Shown here one piece after another: positions 42,436 to 50,366 of a stretch of DNA of 64,000 bases. The notes under the pieces were generated by a model. The model was not told where the DNA came from. It searched no databases and saw only the letters and a list, made by a program, of their open reading frames with translations. Origin of the DNA: Microbacterium helvum (lineage in GTDB: Bacteria; Actinomycetota; Actinomycetes; Actinomycetales; Microbacteriaceae); assembly GCF_014779795.1 (NCBI RefSeq), contig NZ_JACXZS010000002.1, positions 124,001 through 188,000 on the forward strand, written 5' to 3'. The position numbers and the translations under genes were made by a program. Within the stretch, counting starts at the first letter, position 1. Each line of letters starts with the position of its first letter.

Positions 42436-43463
42436 TGCACCTTGGCGGCAGCGGCCTTCAGGTCGCCGACGTACTGGTCGAGGACCCACGGGATCGACAG
42501 TGCGGTGGGGCTGACGGCGGCGCTGTACGCGTCGCCCTCGCCGACGGCGACGACCGCGCCGGCCTGCACGGCGGGAAGCGTGCTCCACAGCGGGTCGGCC
42601 TGCAGAGCGGGCAGCAGCGTCTCGTCGCCGTAGGCGACGATGACGTCGACGTCGGCCAGTTGGTCGGCGTTCTCGGCGCTGTAGTCGAGGTAGAACGATC
42701 CCTCTTCGGCGGCGTCGACGGCGACCTGCGGCAGCGCGAAGCCGAGGTCGCCCAGGAACGCGGTCCGCGAGTCGCCGCCCGTGTACAGCGACACGGTGGA
42801 CAGGTCGGCGGGCGACATGTAGAAGAACGCGGCGCTCTTCCCGTCGAAGCCGGCGTCCGCCGTGGCGTCGGCGATCTGCTGCTCGAGGTCGGCGACGAGG
42901 GCGTCGCCCTCCGCCGCGAGGCCCAGGCCTTCGGCGTTCAGCGTGATCTGGTCGCGCCACGGCGTGAACCACGGGATGTCGGGGTACGACACGACGGGCG
43001 CGATGGCGCTGAGGGTGTCGTAGTCCTCCTGGCTGAGATCGGACTGCGCGGCGAGGATGACGTCCGGCGCGGTGTCGGCGATCGCTTCGAAGTCGATGCC
43101 GTCGGTCGTGTCGAACAGGGTCGGCTGCTCGGCGCCGAGCTCGTCGAGCTTGTCGCTCGTCCACTCGTACACGCCGGGCTCGGAGGCTCCGCTCCACGCC
43201 CAGACCTGCGTGTCGCTCCCGACCGGGACGACGCCCAGTGCGAGGGCCACGTCCTGGTTGCCCCACGCGATCGTGGCGACGCGTTCGGGCTGCGCGTCGA
43301 TCACCGTCTCGCCGAGGGCGTGCTCGATGGTGATCGGGAAGCCATCGGCCGCGGCGCCGGCGTTGTCGTCGGCGCTGTCCGCCGCGGCGCTGGAGCACCC
43401 GACGAGGGTGACGGCGGCGACGGCGATCGTCGCGAGGGCGGCGGCGGGGCGGGGCAGGCGCAC
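42432..43463 (-). CDS. Iron-siderophore ABC transporter substrate-binding lipoprotein
   Basis: 343 residues from GTG 43463, behind GGAGGA. The signal peptide ends in lipobox LVGC (cysteine near residue 23). The mature protein has a periplasmic-binding fold of the FepB/FhuD type (HALGETVIDAQPERVATIAWGNQ, DFEAIADTAPDVILAAQSDLS). It captures ferric siderophore outside the membrane. It heads the five-gene operon; two DtxR/IdeR-like boxes lie immediately upstream. No siderophore synthesis gene is in the window. Confidence 0.94.
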   Translation of the reverse strand: MRLPRPAAALATIAVAAVTLVGCSSAAADSADDNAGAAADGFPITIEHALGETVIDAQPERVATIAWGNQDVALALGVVPVGSDTQVWAWSGASEPGVYEWTSDKLDELGAEQPTLFDTTDGIDFEAIADTAPDVILAAQSDLSQEDYDTLSAIAPVVSYPDIPWFTPWRDQITLNAEGLGLAAEGDALVADLEQQIADATADAGFDGKSAAFFYMSPADLSTVSLYTGGDSRTAFLGDLGFALPQVAVDAAEEGSFYLDYSAENADQLADVDVIVAYGDETLLPALQADPLWSTLPAVQAGAVVAVGEGDAYSAAVSPTALSIPWVLDQYVGDLKAAAAKVQ

Positions 43464-43479
43464 AGAATCCTCCGGAAAG

Positions 43480-43498
43480 TTAGGTAAGGGTGCCCTTA
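43480..43498 (-). promoter_or_regulatory. DtxR/IdeR-like box 1
   Basis: TTAGGTAAGGGTGCCCTTA matches the DtxR consensus as I know it at 14 of 19 positions. It lies 17 bases upstream of the binding-protein start and would overlap the transcript start, consistent with iron-dependent repression. Confidence 0.7.
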
Positions 43499-43506
43499 GA
43501 TGGGCG

Positions 43507-43525
43507 GGGTAAGGCCAACCTTACT
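43507..43525 (-). promoter_or_regulatory. DtxR/IdeR-like box 2
   Basis: A second, near-perfect palindrome with core GTAAGG-CCAA-CCTTAC lies eight bases from box 1 and overlaps a possible -35 TTGGCC of the operon. Confidence 0.7.
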
Positions 43526-43573
43526 CAGCGGTTTCCCAGATCGCGAATCCAACGCGTCATCGAACGACGAGAA

Positions 43574-43609
43574 CACGAAAGCCCCGGTCGTACGACCGGG
43601 GCTTTCGTG
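43574..43609 (-). terminator. Perfect 36-bp palindrome terminating bioY
   Basis: CACGAAAGCCCCGGTC pairs perfectly with GACCGGGGCTTTCGTG around a short loop. It lies 29 bases downstream of the bioY stop and insulates it from the iron operon promoter. Confidence 0.85.
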
Positions 43610-43638
43610 AAGGGGATACCGCAGGCCGCGGCATCCCG

Positions 43639-44286
43639 TCATTCCTTGGTCTTGTCGACGGCGCGCACGAGCGCCCATGCACCGGGGATGATCGCCGCGG
43701 CGAGGGCCGCCTTGACGAGCCCGCCGACGATGAACGGGAGCAGTCCGGCCTCCAGCAGCGCGCCGAACGAGTAGTCCAGGCCCATGACGCCGTTCAGGAT
43801 CATCGCCATGTAGGGGATGCCGAAGACGAACGGTACGGCGCTGGCGATCGCGAAGCCGATGAACGCGAGCCACGGCTTGCGGTCCCACGCGCGCTCGGCG
43901 AACCAGCCGGCCACGAACGCCGAGACGATGAAACCGATCACGAAGCCGAAGCTCGGCTTGCCGAGGGCGGCGACCGTGCCGGTGAATCCGGCGAAGACCG
44001 GGAGCCCCGCGAGTCCCGCGAGCATGTACGTGGTCAGCGCCGCGGCGCCGCGCCAAGCGCCGAGAGCGGCGCCCACGACGATCACACCGAGTGTCTGGCC
44101 GGTGATGGGGACGGGCCACAGCGGGATCTCGACCTGGGCGAGCAGCGCCACGATCGCCGCTCCGGTGATGACCAGGCCGGCATCGAGGGCGAAGGCGCGG
44201 GCGCGCGAGGACGGGCGGGCGATGACGTCGGCGAGCACGCGACGGGTGCCGGCGGAGGCGGCCGGGGCGGCGGCGATGGATGACAT
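43639..44286 (-). CDS. bioY: Biotin transporter BioY (ECF S component)
   Basis: 215 residues. Six hydrophobic helices, with family blocks VEIPLWPVPITGQTLGVIVVGA, MLAGLAGLPVFAGF and GFIVSAFVAGWFAER. BioY is the substrate-specific membrane unit for biotin uptake and works alone or with an energising ATPase/T module, which is not adjacent here. The gene is leaderless from a box that overlaps the upstream acyltransferase stop; no biotin riboswitch or BirA box is apparent. Confidence 0.93.
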   Translation of the reverse strand: MSSIAAAPAASAGTRRVLADVIARPSSRARAFALDAGLVITGAAIVALLAQVEIPLWPVPITGQTLGVIVVGAALGAWRGAAALTTYMLAGLAGLPVFAGFTGTVAALGKPSFGFVIGFIVSAFVAGWFAERAWDRKPWLAFIGFAIASAVPFVFGIPYMAMILNGVMGLDYSFGALLEAGLLPFIVGGLVKAALAAAIIPGAWALVRAVDKTKE

Positions 44287-44292
44287 GGCCTC

Positions 44293-44298
44293 AGCCTA
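44293..44298 (-). promoter_or_regulatory. -10 box TAGGCT of leaderless bioY
   Basis: TAGGCT on the reverse strand ends six bases before ATG 44286, and its TAG is the acyltransferase stop codon. Confidence 0.7.
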
Positions 44299-45639
44299 GG
44301 GGGCCGGATGTGCGGATACTTGCACGCGGTCCACCAATGAACGGACGATCCGCTGTCCGCCCTCTACACGAGCCGGTGCGTCGGCGCGGGCGAGCCGGAG
44401 CGCTCCGGCGAGCAGCGCGACGGCGATCGTCGCCGTGATGACCGTGGTCCCCGCGACAAGCAGCATCGCCACCGCCGCGGTCCCCGCCAGCACGCCGAGG
44501 CCGGCGCGCCGGCCCGAAGACGTGAGCGGCGGCGGGGTCATCGCCTCCACGCGCGCGGCCACGACCACGACCGCCGCGGTGACGGCGAGCGCGAGCGCCA
44601 GCCACGCCGGTCGTGTGAGCCACCACAGGCCGCTGTCGACGGCGGGGAGCGGCATCCCCGTCCACAGAGCCGACGCCGCGGTGAGTCCCGCGAGTCCCAG
44701 CAGGACGGGCATGTGCCACAGGTAGACCGTCATCGCGCGCGGTGTGACGAAGTCGGTGACGCGACGGACGACGGGTCGATCCGCGAACCGCGCGATCGGC
44801 TCGCGCAGCAGCGAGAACAGGGCGGTGTGCACGACGCCGACCAGCAGCAGCGCCGTCGTGGGCGGGTTGATGTTGGCGACCAGGTCGGGGGAGTGGATGC
44901 CGCTCACGAACGACGCCGCGAGGGCGGCGACCGCGCCGATCGCCGCGATCGTGCGGGCCCGCCGCGACAGGGCGTCGATGCGGCCGTCGGCGAGGAAGAA
45001 CCCCAGCTGCTGCAGTGCGAGCCAGACGAACGCGAGGTTGAGGAACCCCAGGCCGTCGATGCCGGACTGCATCCGTGCCACATCGACACCGGTCGCGGCG
45101 ATCGTCAGCGCGGCGATCGTGGCGTACGGAGCGCGCTCGTGCAGCCGCAGCAGCGCCGGGACGAGCGCCTGGCACACCAGGAACACCCCGAGGAACCACA
45201 GTGGCTGCCCGAAGCGGAATCCGGCGAGCGCCACGAGGTCGGCGGGCACGCCGGCCGAGGCGAGCAGCGCGAGCAGCAGGCCGACGATCCCGATCGTGAC
45301 GATCGCGGGACGCAGCAGGCGCTGCACGCGTCCCGCGACGAACCCGACCGCGTCGCCGCCGCGCTCACGCGCACGGCGGTAGGCCGTCGCGGCCGAGAAG
45401 CCGCCGATCACGAAGAACAGCGGCATCACCTGCAGCACCCAGCTGAGCGGCACGACCCACCACGTCCCGTCGCTCGCGTTGACGAACGACGGCACGCCGC
45501 CGGTGACGGCGACGCCGACCATCATCGCGTGCAGCATCACGACGCCGGCGATGCACGCGGCGCGGACGAGATCGACGGCGCGGTCCCGGCTGCCGGAGCG
45601 GGGAGTGGATGCCGCAAGCGCGGCCCGTGCGATGGTCAT
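44296..45639 (-). CDS. Acyltransferase family 3 membrane protein
   Basis: 447 residues from ATG 45639, behind GAGGAG. About ten to eleven helices with the Acyltransferase_3 opening RAVDLVRAACIAGVVMLHAMM (first-helix Arg and His), and LWHMPVLLGLAGL near residue 300. These enzymes acylate carbohydrates or lipids at the membrane; the acceptor is unknown. A palindromic operator-like site sits at its predicted transcription start. Confidence 0.9.
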   Translation of the reverse strand: MTIARAALAASTPRSGSRDRAVDLVRAACIAGVVMLHAMMVGVAVTGGVPSFVNASDGTWWVVPLSWVLQVMPLFFVIGGFSAATAYRRARERGGDAVGFVAGRVQRLLRPAIVTIGIVGLLLALLASAGVPADLVALAGFRFGQPLWFLGVFLVCQALVPALLRLHERAPYATIAALTIAATGVDVARMQSGIDGLGFLNLAFVWLALQQLGFFLADGRIDALSRRARTIAAIGAVAALAASFVSGIHSPDLVANINPPTTALLLVGVVHTALFSLLREPIARFADRPVVRRVTDFVTPRAMTVYLWHMPVLLGLAGLTAASALWTGMPLPAVDSGLWWLTRPAWLALALAVTAAVVVVAARVEAMTPPPLTSSGRRAGLGVLAGTAAVAMLLVAGTTVITATIAVALLAGALRLARADAPARVEGGQRIVRSLVDRVQVSAHPAP

Positions 45640-45649
45640 GGCTCCTCCT

Positions 45650-45665
45650 CGGAACGTCTGTTCCG
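45650..45665 (-). promoter_or_regulatory. Palindrome CGGAAC-N4-GTTCCG at the acyltransferase promoter
   Basis: A perfect 6-bp inverted repeat separated by four bases. A reverse-strand -10 box TAGCCT (45673 down to 45668) places the transcription start on the palindrome's edge, as expected for a repressor operator. A short RNA hairpin is the alternative. Confidence 0.55.
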
Positions 45666-45719
45666 GAAGGCTAGAAAGCCGGTGGCGTCGCAGACATCGC
45701 CCCGGGGTGCCGTCCTCGA

Positions 45720-45737
45720 CTCACCCCGTGGGGTGAG
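45720..45737 (-). terminator. Small hairpin downstream of the dedA-kinase-regulator operon
   Basis: CTCACCCC and GGGGTGAG pair perfectly across GT, 18 bases past the regulator stop. No T-run follows. Confidence 0.5.
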
Positions 45738-45755
45738 ACGCGGCCCGTCAGCCGG

Positions 45756-46427
45756 TCATGCGGCCGGCTCGACCAGCCCCGCGTCGTACGCGAAGATCAC
45801 GGCCTGCACGCGGTCGCGGGCGCCGAGCTTGGCGAGCACCTTGCCCACGTGCGTCTTGACGGTCTGCTCGGAGATGAACAGTTCCGCGGCGATCTCGCCG
45901 TTGGAGCGGCCGCGGCCGATGAGGGTCAGCACTTCGCGCTCGCGCTCGGTGAGCTCGTGCAGCGCGGCGGCGGCCGATCCCGAACGGGGGCGCCGTGCGG
46001 CGAAGTGCTCGATCATGCGACGGGTGACGCTCGGGGCGAGCAGGGCGTCGCCCGCGGCGACCACGCGCACCGCATGCACGAGGTCCTCGGGCAACGCGTC
46101 CTTCAGGAGGAATCCGCTGGCCCCCGCTTCGAGGGCGTCGTAGACGTAGTCGTCGATGTCGAACGTCGTAAGCATGAGGATGCGCGGGACGTGCGCGGCG
46201 GGGTACGAGGGACCCAGGATGCGCCGGGTTGCGGCGATCCCGTCGAGCTCGGGCATGCGCACGTCCATCAGCACCACGTCGGGGTTCAGCCGGGTCGCGA
46301 GCGCGACCGCCTGCGCGCCGTCGGCCGCCTGGCCGACCACCCGCACATCGTCCTGCGCGTCCAGGAGCGCGGCGAAACCGGCCCGCACCATCGCCTGATC
46401 GTCGGCGATGAGGACGCTGATCGTCAC
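45756..46427 (-). CDS. NarL/LuxR-family response regulator
   Basis: 223 residues from GTG 46427, overlapping the kinase stop (GTGA). Receiver start ISVLIADDQAMVRAGFAALL, phosphoacceptor in DVVLMDVRMPELDGI, Lys in GFLLKDALP, and LuxR helix-turn-helix LTEREREVLTLIGRGRSNGE...SEQTVKTHVGKVLAKL. It is the last gene of the dedA-kinase-regulator operon. Confidence 0.96.
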   Translation of the reverse strand: MTISVLIADDQAMVRAGFAALLDAQDDVRVVGQAADGAQAVALATRLNPDVVLMDVRMPELDGIAATRRILGPSYPAAHVPRILMLTTFDIDDYVYDALEAGASGFLLKDALPEDLVHAVRVVAAGDALLAPSVTRRMIEHFAARRPRSGSAAAALHELTEREREVLTLIGRGRSNGEIAAELFISEQTVKTHVGKVLAKLGARDRVQAVIFAYDAGLVEPAA

Positions 46428-47755
46428 AGGGGCTCTCCGTCGGTCGGGGTGTGCGGGTCGGTCGGGGCGTGCGGGTCGGTCGGGGCGTGCGGGTCGGTGG
46501 GGCTGTGCGGGTCGGGCGGCATCGGCGGGACGGGCAGCACCACCGCGACCGTCCAGCCGCCGTCCGGATCCGCCGCCGCGTCCACGCTACCGCCGACGAG
46601 GGCGGCACGCTCGCGCATGCCGACGAGGCCGTGGCCGCGCGATGCGGCGCCGGCCGGCGCGGTGGGCGGTGCGGCGTCGGGGGCGGCGGAGGGGCCGTTG
46701 CGCACGACGAGGCGCAGGGCGACGGCATCCACCTCCACCGAGAGCGCGATCGGCGCGCCCGGGGCGTGGCGGACGGCGTTGCTGAGCGCCTCCTGCGCGA
46801 CGCGGAAGGCGGTGATGCCGACCGCATCGGGAACGGGCGGGAAGGATGCCGGCAGCGCGGCTTCCACGTCGGCACCGGCGCGGCGGACGCTCTCGACGAG
46901 GGCAGGGATGTCGCGCAGCCCCTGCTGGGGAGCGAGTTCGGCGGTCTGGTCCTCCGTGCGCAGCACGCCGAGCAGGCGCCGCATCTCGGTCAGTCCGGTG
47001 CGGGCGGTCTGCGCGATCTCGTCGAACTCGCGGGCGGCGTCCGCGGGCAGGTCCGGCACGCGGTAGCGCGCGGTCGAGGCCTGCACCTGGATGAGCGACA
47101 TGCCGTGGGCGACCACGTCGTGGAGCTCACGGGCGATGCGCGTGCGCTCCTCGACGACCTGGCGTCGCGACTGCTCCAGTGCAGTGAGCTCTCTCTCGCG
47201 GGTCAGCTCGGCGCCCACCCGCAGCCGGCTCGCCACGAGGACCGCCACCAGGTAGATCCCGCCGACCACCGCAGTGGTGACGATGAGGGTGTTCGCGCTC
47301 GGCACGGCGGGGTAGACGGCCGCCGCGACCAGGCCGGCGAGGCTGCCGAGCCCGAACTGCGCGAGCCCGAAGCGCCAGCCGTGCTCGAGCGTCACCGCCG
47401 CGACCATCACCGCGAAGGCGAGGAGCATGGGCACCGACCACGGGAACGGCGCTGTCGCGGCGACCGCCGCCGGCACGGTCGGAGGGAACAGCAGCGCCGC
47501 GGCGGTGAAGAGGGCGATCGCGCTCTTCGGGAACCGCACCGAGAGGACCGGCGCGGTCACCGCCGCCGCGCCCACCAGGATCGCGAACGGGACCGGGACG
47601 AGATAGGCGGCCGCGTGCACGGGCACCAGCACGCTGAACAGGACGAGCGCGATCGCCGAGAGTACGGCGATCATCCACCCCCGCCGGTCGTTCGGCCAGG
47701 CTGGTCTCGTGCGCCGTGCGGGCGAGTGCGCGGACTTCACTGCCACGGGTGTCAT
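46424..47755 (-). CDS. NarL-type sensor histidine kinase with repetitive C-terminal tail
   Basis: 443 residues from ATG 47755, which overlaps the dedA stop (ATGA). Five to six N-terminal helices precede a HisKA_3 domain with His212 (RTRIARELHDVVAHGMSL), then a HATPase with VAQEALSNAVRHA and GHGLVGMRERAALVGG. After the normal kinase end come four DPHxPT hexapeptides encoded by 18-bp tandem repeats, an addition I do not associate with the family. The coupled dedA gene suggests the sensed signal concerns the membrane or its potential; this is inference. Confidence 0.94.
   Translation of the reverse strand: MTPVAVKSAHSPARRTRPAWPNDRRGWMIAVLSAIALVLFSVLVPVHAAAYLVPVPFAILVGAAAVTAPVLSVRFPKSAIALFTAAALLFPPTVPAAVAATAPFPWSVPMLLAFAVMVAAVTLEHGWRFGLAQFGLGSLAGLVAAAVYPAVPSANTLIVTTAVVGGIYLVAVLVASRLRVGAELTRERELTALEQSRRQVVEERTRIARELHDVVAHGMSLIQVQASTARYRVPDLPADAAREFDEIAQTARTGLTEMRRLLGVLRTEDQTAELAPQQGLRDIPALVESVRRAGADVEAALPASFPPVPDAVGITAFRVAQEALSNAVRHAPGAPIALSVEVDAVALRLVVRNGPSAAPDAAPPTAPAGAASRGHGLVGMRERAALVGGSVDAAADPDGGWTVAVVLPVPPMPPDPHSPTDPHAPTDPHAPTDPHTPTDGEPL
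46442..46513. repeat. Four tandem 18-bp units in the kinase tail
   Basis: Units at 46442, 46460, 46478 and 46496 are near-identical, the two middle ones exactly so. On the reverse strand they encode DPHSPT, DPHAPT, DPHAPT and DPHTPT. Copy number should be prone to slippage. Confidence 0.9.
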
Positions 47756-48438
47756 CCTGCCACCTGGGCGGCGCAGCGCTCCGCGCGATCACCGGCATCG
47801 GCGGCGCCGGTCGCCGCCGCCGCCGCGGCCGTCGACGCCTTCGCGGCGCGGCGGCGGCGCAGCGCCGCGACCCGCTCGACGACGACGCCGATGACCAGGG
47901 CGAACGCGATGCCGATCACGGCGCTCAGCAGCGGCTGGTCCTCGATCCAGGCACCGGCCAGGACGCCGATGATCGCGCTGTACGCGGCCCACGTCGCTGC
48001 GGCGAGGACGCTCAGCGGAAGGAATCGTCGCCAGGGGTAGCGCAGCGCTCCCGCGCTCATGTTGACGGCCACTCGACCGACGGGCACGTAGCGCGCCGCG
48101 AGGATCAGCGGCGCGCCGCGGTGTTCCAGCGCGCGCTGGGCCCGCTCGACCGCGGCGGCCACACGCGGTCGCCGCATCCATCGCCAACGGGTCACGCCGA
48201 GCCCCCGGCCGATCGCGTACGCGATGTTGTCGCCGATGACCGCGCCGACGGCGGCCACCGCGCACAGCAGCACGATGCTCCCCGCGCCCGACGACGCGAT
48301 CACGGCCGCCGCCGCGACGAGCACGGTCTCGCTCGGGATGGGCGGGAAGAAGCCGTCGATGACCGCGGTCGCGAACATGACGAGGAACAGCCACGGCGAG
48401 GCCGCCGCCTGCAGGATGAGCTCGTTGAGGAAGTCCAC
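47752..48438 (-). CDS. DedA-family membrane protein
   Basis: 228 residues from leaderless GTG 48438; ATG 48474 is in frame but upstream of the -10 box. DedA landmarks: FFPPIPSETVLVAAA, GDNIAYAIGRGLG, and the reentrant motif with conserved arginines in ARYVPVGRVAVNMSAG. The tail is Ala/Arg-rich. DedA proteins act in membrane homeostasis and some flip polyprenyl phosphate or phospholipids. It is the first gene of an operon with a kinase and regulator, joined by ATGA and GTGA overlaps. Confidence 0.93.
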   Translation of the reverse strand: MDFLNELILQAAASPWLFLVMFATAVIDGFFPPIPSETVLVAAAAVIASSGAGSIVLLCAVAAVGAVIGDNIAYAIGRGLGVTRWRWMRRPRVAAAVERAQRALEHRGAPLILAARYVPVGRVAVNMSAGALRYPWRRFLPLSVLAAATWAAYSAIIGVLAGAWIEDQPLLSAVIGIAFALVIGVVVERVAALRRRRAAKASTAAAAAATGAADAGDRAERCAAQVAG

Positions 48439-48444
48439 TCCGAG

Positions 48445-48450
48445 ACGGTA
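48445..48450 (-). promoter_or_regulatory. -10 box TACCGT of leaderless dedA
   Basis: TACCGT on the reverse strand ends six bases before GTG 48438. Confidence 0.6.
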
Positions 48451-48544
48451 CGAAGCCGAGCACCTCCGGCGCATCACTCCGGAGTACCGACCTGCATCCC
48501 TCCGTGGTGGTATTCCTCTGCGGCTCGCGTCGCACCCGGCCCCG

Positions 48545-48550
48545 TATACT
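48545..48550 (+). promoter_or_regulatory. -10 box TATACT upstream of the ABC-F gene
   Basis: TATACT predicts a start near 48557 and a leader of about 50 bases ahead of GTG 48607. Confidence 0.6.
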
Positions 48551-48606
48551 GGATGGCTGGCCACTCGGCCGATCTTCCCTTGCCATCGACGGAACGGACA
48601 TCCGCT

Positions 48607-50205
48607 GTGCTCGCCGTGCACGACCTAGAGATCCGCGTGGGCGCCCGCGTACTGATGTCGGACGTCTCGTTCCGCGTGTCCGACGGAGACAAGATCGGGC
48701 TCGTCGGTCGCAACGGCGCCGGCAAGACCACCCTGACGAAGGTGCTCGCGGGCGACCTGATCCCCGCCGACGGCAAGGTCGAGCGCTCCGGCGAGCTCGG
48801 GTACCTGCCGCAGGACCCGCGCTCGGGCGACCCCGAGATGCTCGCGCGCACCCGCATCCTCGATGCGCGCGGCCTCGGCACCCTCGCGATCGGCATGCAC
48901 GAGGCATCCCTCGCCATGGGCAGCGACGACGAAGCCGTCGCCGCCCGCGCCATGCGCAAGTACGCGAACCTCACCGAGCGCTTCGAAGCCCTCGGCGGCT
49001 ACGCGGCCGAGGCTGAGGCGGCCTCGATCGCGCACAACCTTTCGCTGCCCGACCGCATCCTCGACCAGCCGCTGAAGACGCTCTCGGGTGGTCAGCGCCG
49101 CCGCATCGAGCTCGCCCGCATCCTGTTCTCGGACGCGCAGACGATGATCCTCGACGAGCCGACCAACCACCTCGACGCCGACAGCGTCGTGTGGCTGCGC
49201 GAGTTCCTCAAGGGCTACAAGGGCGGGCTCATCGTCATCTCGCACGACGTGGAGCTCGTCGGCGAGACGGTGAACCGCGTGTTCTACCTCGACGCGAACC
49301 GCCAGGTCATCGACGTCTACAACATGAACTGGAAGAACTACCTGCGCCAGCGGGTGGCCGACGAGGAGCGCCGTAAGAAGGAGCGCGCCAACGTCGAGAA
49401 GAAGGCGACCGTCCTGCAGCAGCAGGCGGCCCGGTTCGGCGCCAAGGCCTCGAAGGCCGCCGCAGCGCACCAGATGGTCGCGCGCGCCGAGAAGATGCTC
49501 GCCGGCCTCGACGAGGTGCGCCAGGAGGAGCGCGTCGCGAAGCTGCGGTTCCCGAAGCCCGCACCGTGCGGCAAGACGCCGCTCATGGCCTCGGGCCTGT
49601 CGAAGTCGTACGGGTCGCTGGAGATCTTCACCGACGTCGACCTCGCGATCGACCGCGGCTCGAAGGTCGTCGTGCTCGGCCTCAACGGCGCGGGCAAGAC
49701 GACGCTGCTGCGCATCCTCGCCGGCGTCGACCAGCCCGATACCGGACAGCTCGAGCCCGGCCACGGACTCAAGATCGGCTACTACGCGCAGGAGCACGAG
49801 AACCTCGACGTCGACCGCTCGGTGCTCGAGAACATGATGTCGGCCGCGCCCGACATCAACGCCACCGAGGCGCGCAAGGTGCTCGGGTCGTTCCTGTTCA
49901 CCGGTGACGACGTGCTCAAGCCCGCCGGTGTGCTGTCGGGCGGCGAGAAGACGCGCCTGTCGCTGGCGACCCTCGTGGTCTCCAGCGCGAACATGCTGCT
50001 GCTCGACGAGCCCACCAACAACCTCGATCCCGCCTCGCGCGATGAGATCCTCGGCGCGCTCGCGCACTACGAGGGCGCCGTCGTGCTGGTCTCGCACGAC
50101 GAGGGCGCCGTCGAGGCGCTCAACCCCGAGCGCGTGCTGATCCTGCCCGACGGCGTCGAAGACATCTGGGGCCGCGATTACGCGGACCTCATCTCGCTCG
50201 CGTAG
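48607..50205 (+). CDS. ABC-F family ATPase (ribosome-associated type)
   Basis: 532 residues from GTG 48607. Two ABC domains in one chain: GRNGAGKTTLTK, LSGGQRRRIELARILF and DEPTNHLD first; GLNGAGKTTLLRIL, LSGGEKTRLSLATL and DEPTNNLD second. The charged linker near residues 245-300 (DEERRKKERANVEKKATVL) joins them. No membrane segments are present. ABC-F proteins bind the ribosomal E site and relieve stalling or antibiotic inhibition. Housekeeping versus resistance type cannot be settled by eye. Confidence 0.94.
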   Translation: MLAVHDLEIRVGARVLMSDVSFRVSDGDKIGLVGRNGAGKTTLTKVLAGDLIPADGKVERSGELGYLPQDPRSGDPEMLARTRILDARGLGTLAIGMHEASLAMGSDDEAVAARAMRKYANLTERFEALGGYAAEAEAASIAHNLSLPDRILDQPLKTLSGGQRRRIELARILFSDAQTMILDEPTNHLDADSVVWLREFLKGYKGGLIVISHDVELVGETVNRVFYLDANRQVIDVYNMNWKNYLRQRVADEERRKKERANVEKKATVLQQQAARFGAKASKAAAAHQMVARAEKMLAGLDEVRQEERVAKLRFPKPAPCGKTPLMASGLSKSYGSLEIFTDVDLAIDRGSKVVVLGLNGAGKTTLLRILAGVDQPDTGQLEPGHGLKIGYYAQEHENLDVDRSVLENMMSAAPDINATEARKVLGSFLFTGDDVLKPAGVLSGGEKTRLSLATLVVSSANMLLLDEPTNNLDPASRDEILGALAHYEGAVVLVSHDEGAVEALNPERVLILPDGVEDIWGRDYADLISLA

Positions 50206-50219
50206 CGGTCAGCGGCCGC

Positions 50220-50364
50220 GGCACAGAATCGGATCCGCAGGAGCGGCCGACGGCACAGAATCGGATCCGCAGGTGCGGAGCAACGGGGCGACACGCCGTC
50301 GCCGGTCCTGCCACACCGGCGTGTCGTCCAGCGGGCCCGCAGGCGCGGATCCGATTCTGTGTCG
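50220..50364. repeat. Direct and inverted repeats with nested hairpin
   Basis: GGCACAGAATCGGATCCGCAG occurs at 50220-50240 and again 32 bases later at 50252-50272. Its reverse complement (GCGGATCCGATTCTGTGTC) is at 50345-50363. Nested inside, CGACACGCC (50289-50297) pairs with GGCGTGTCG (50318-50326). The region lies between two convergent genes and has no ORF of note. It can fold into a long branched hairpin, and either direct copy can pair with the inverted one. Confidence 0.8.
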
Positions 50365-50366
50365 GG

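Noticed and set aside
50206..50366. CRISPR-like repeat after the ABC-F gene
   Set aside because: Two copies with an 11-base gap plus one inverted copy do not make a CRISPR, and no cas gene is near.
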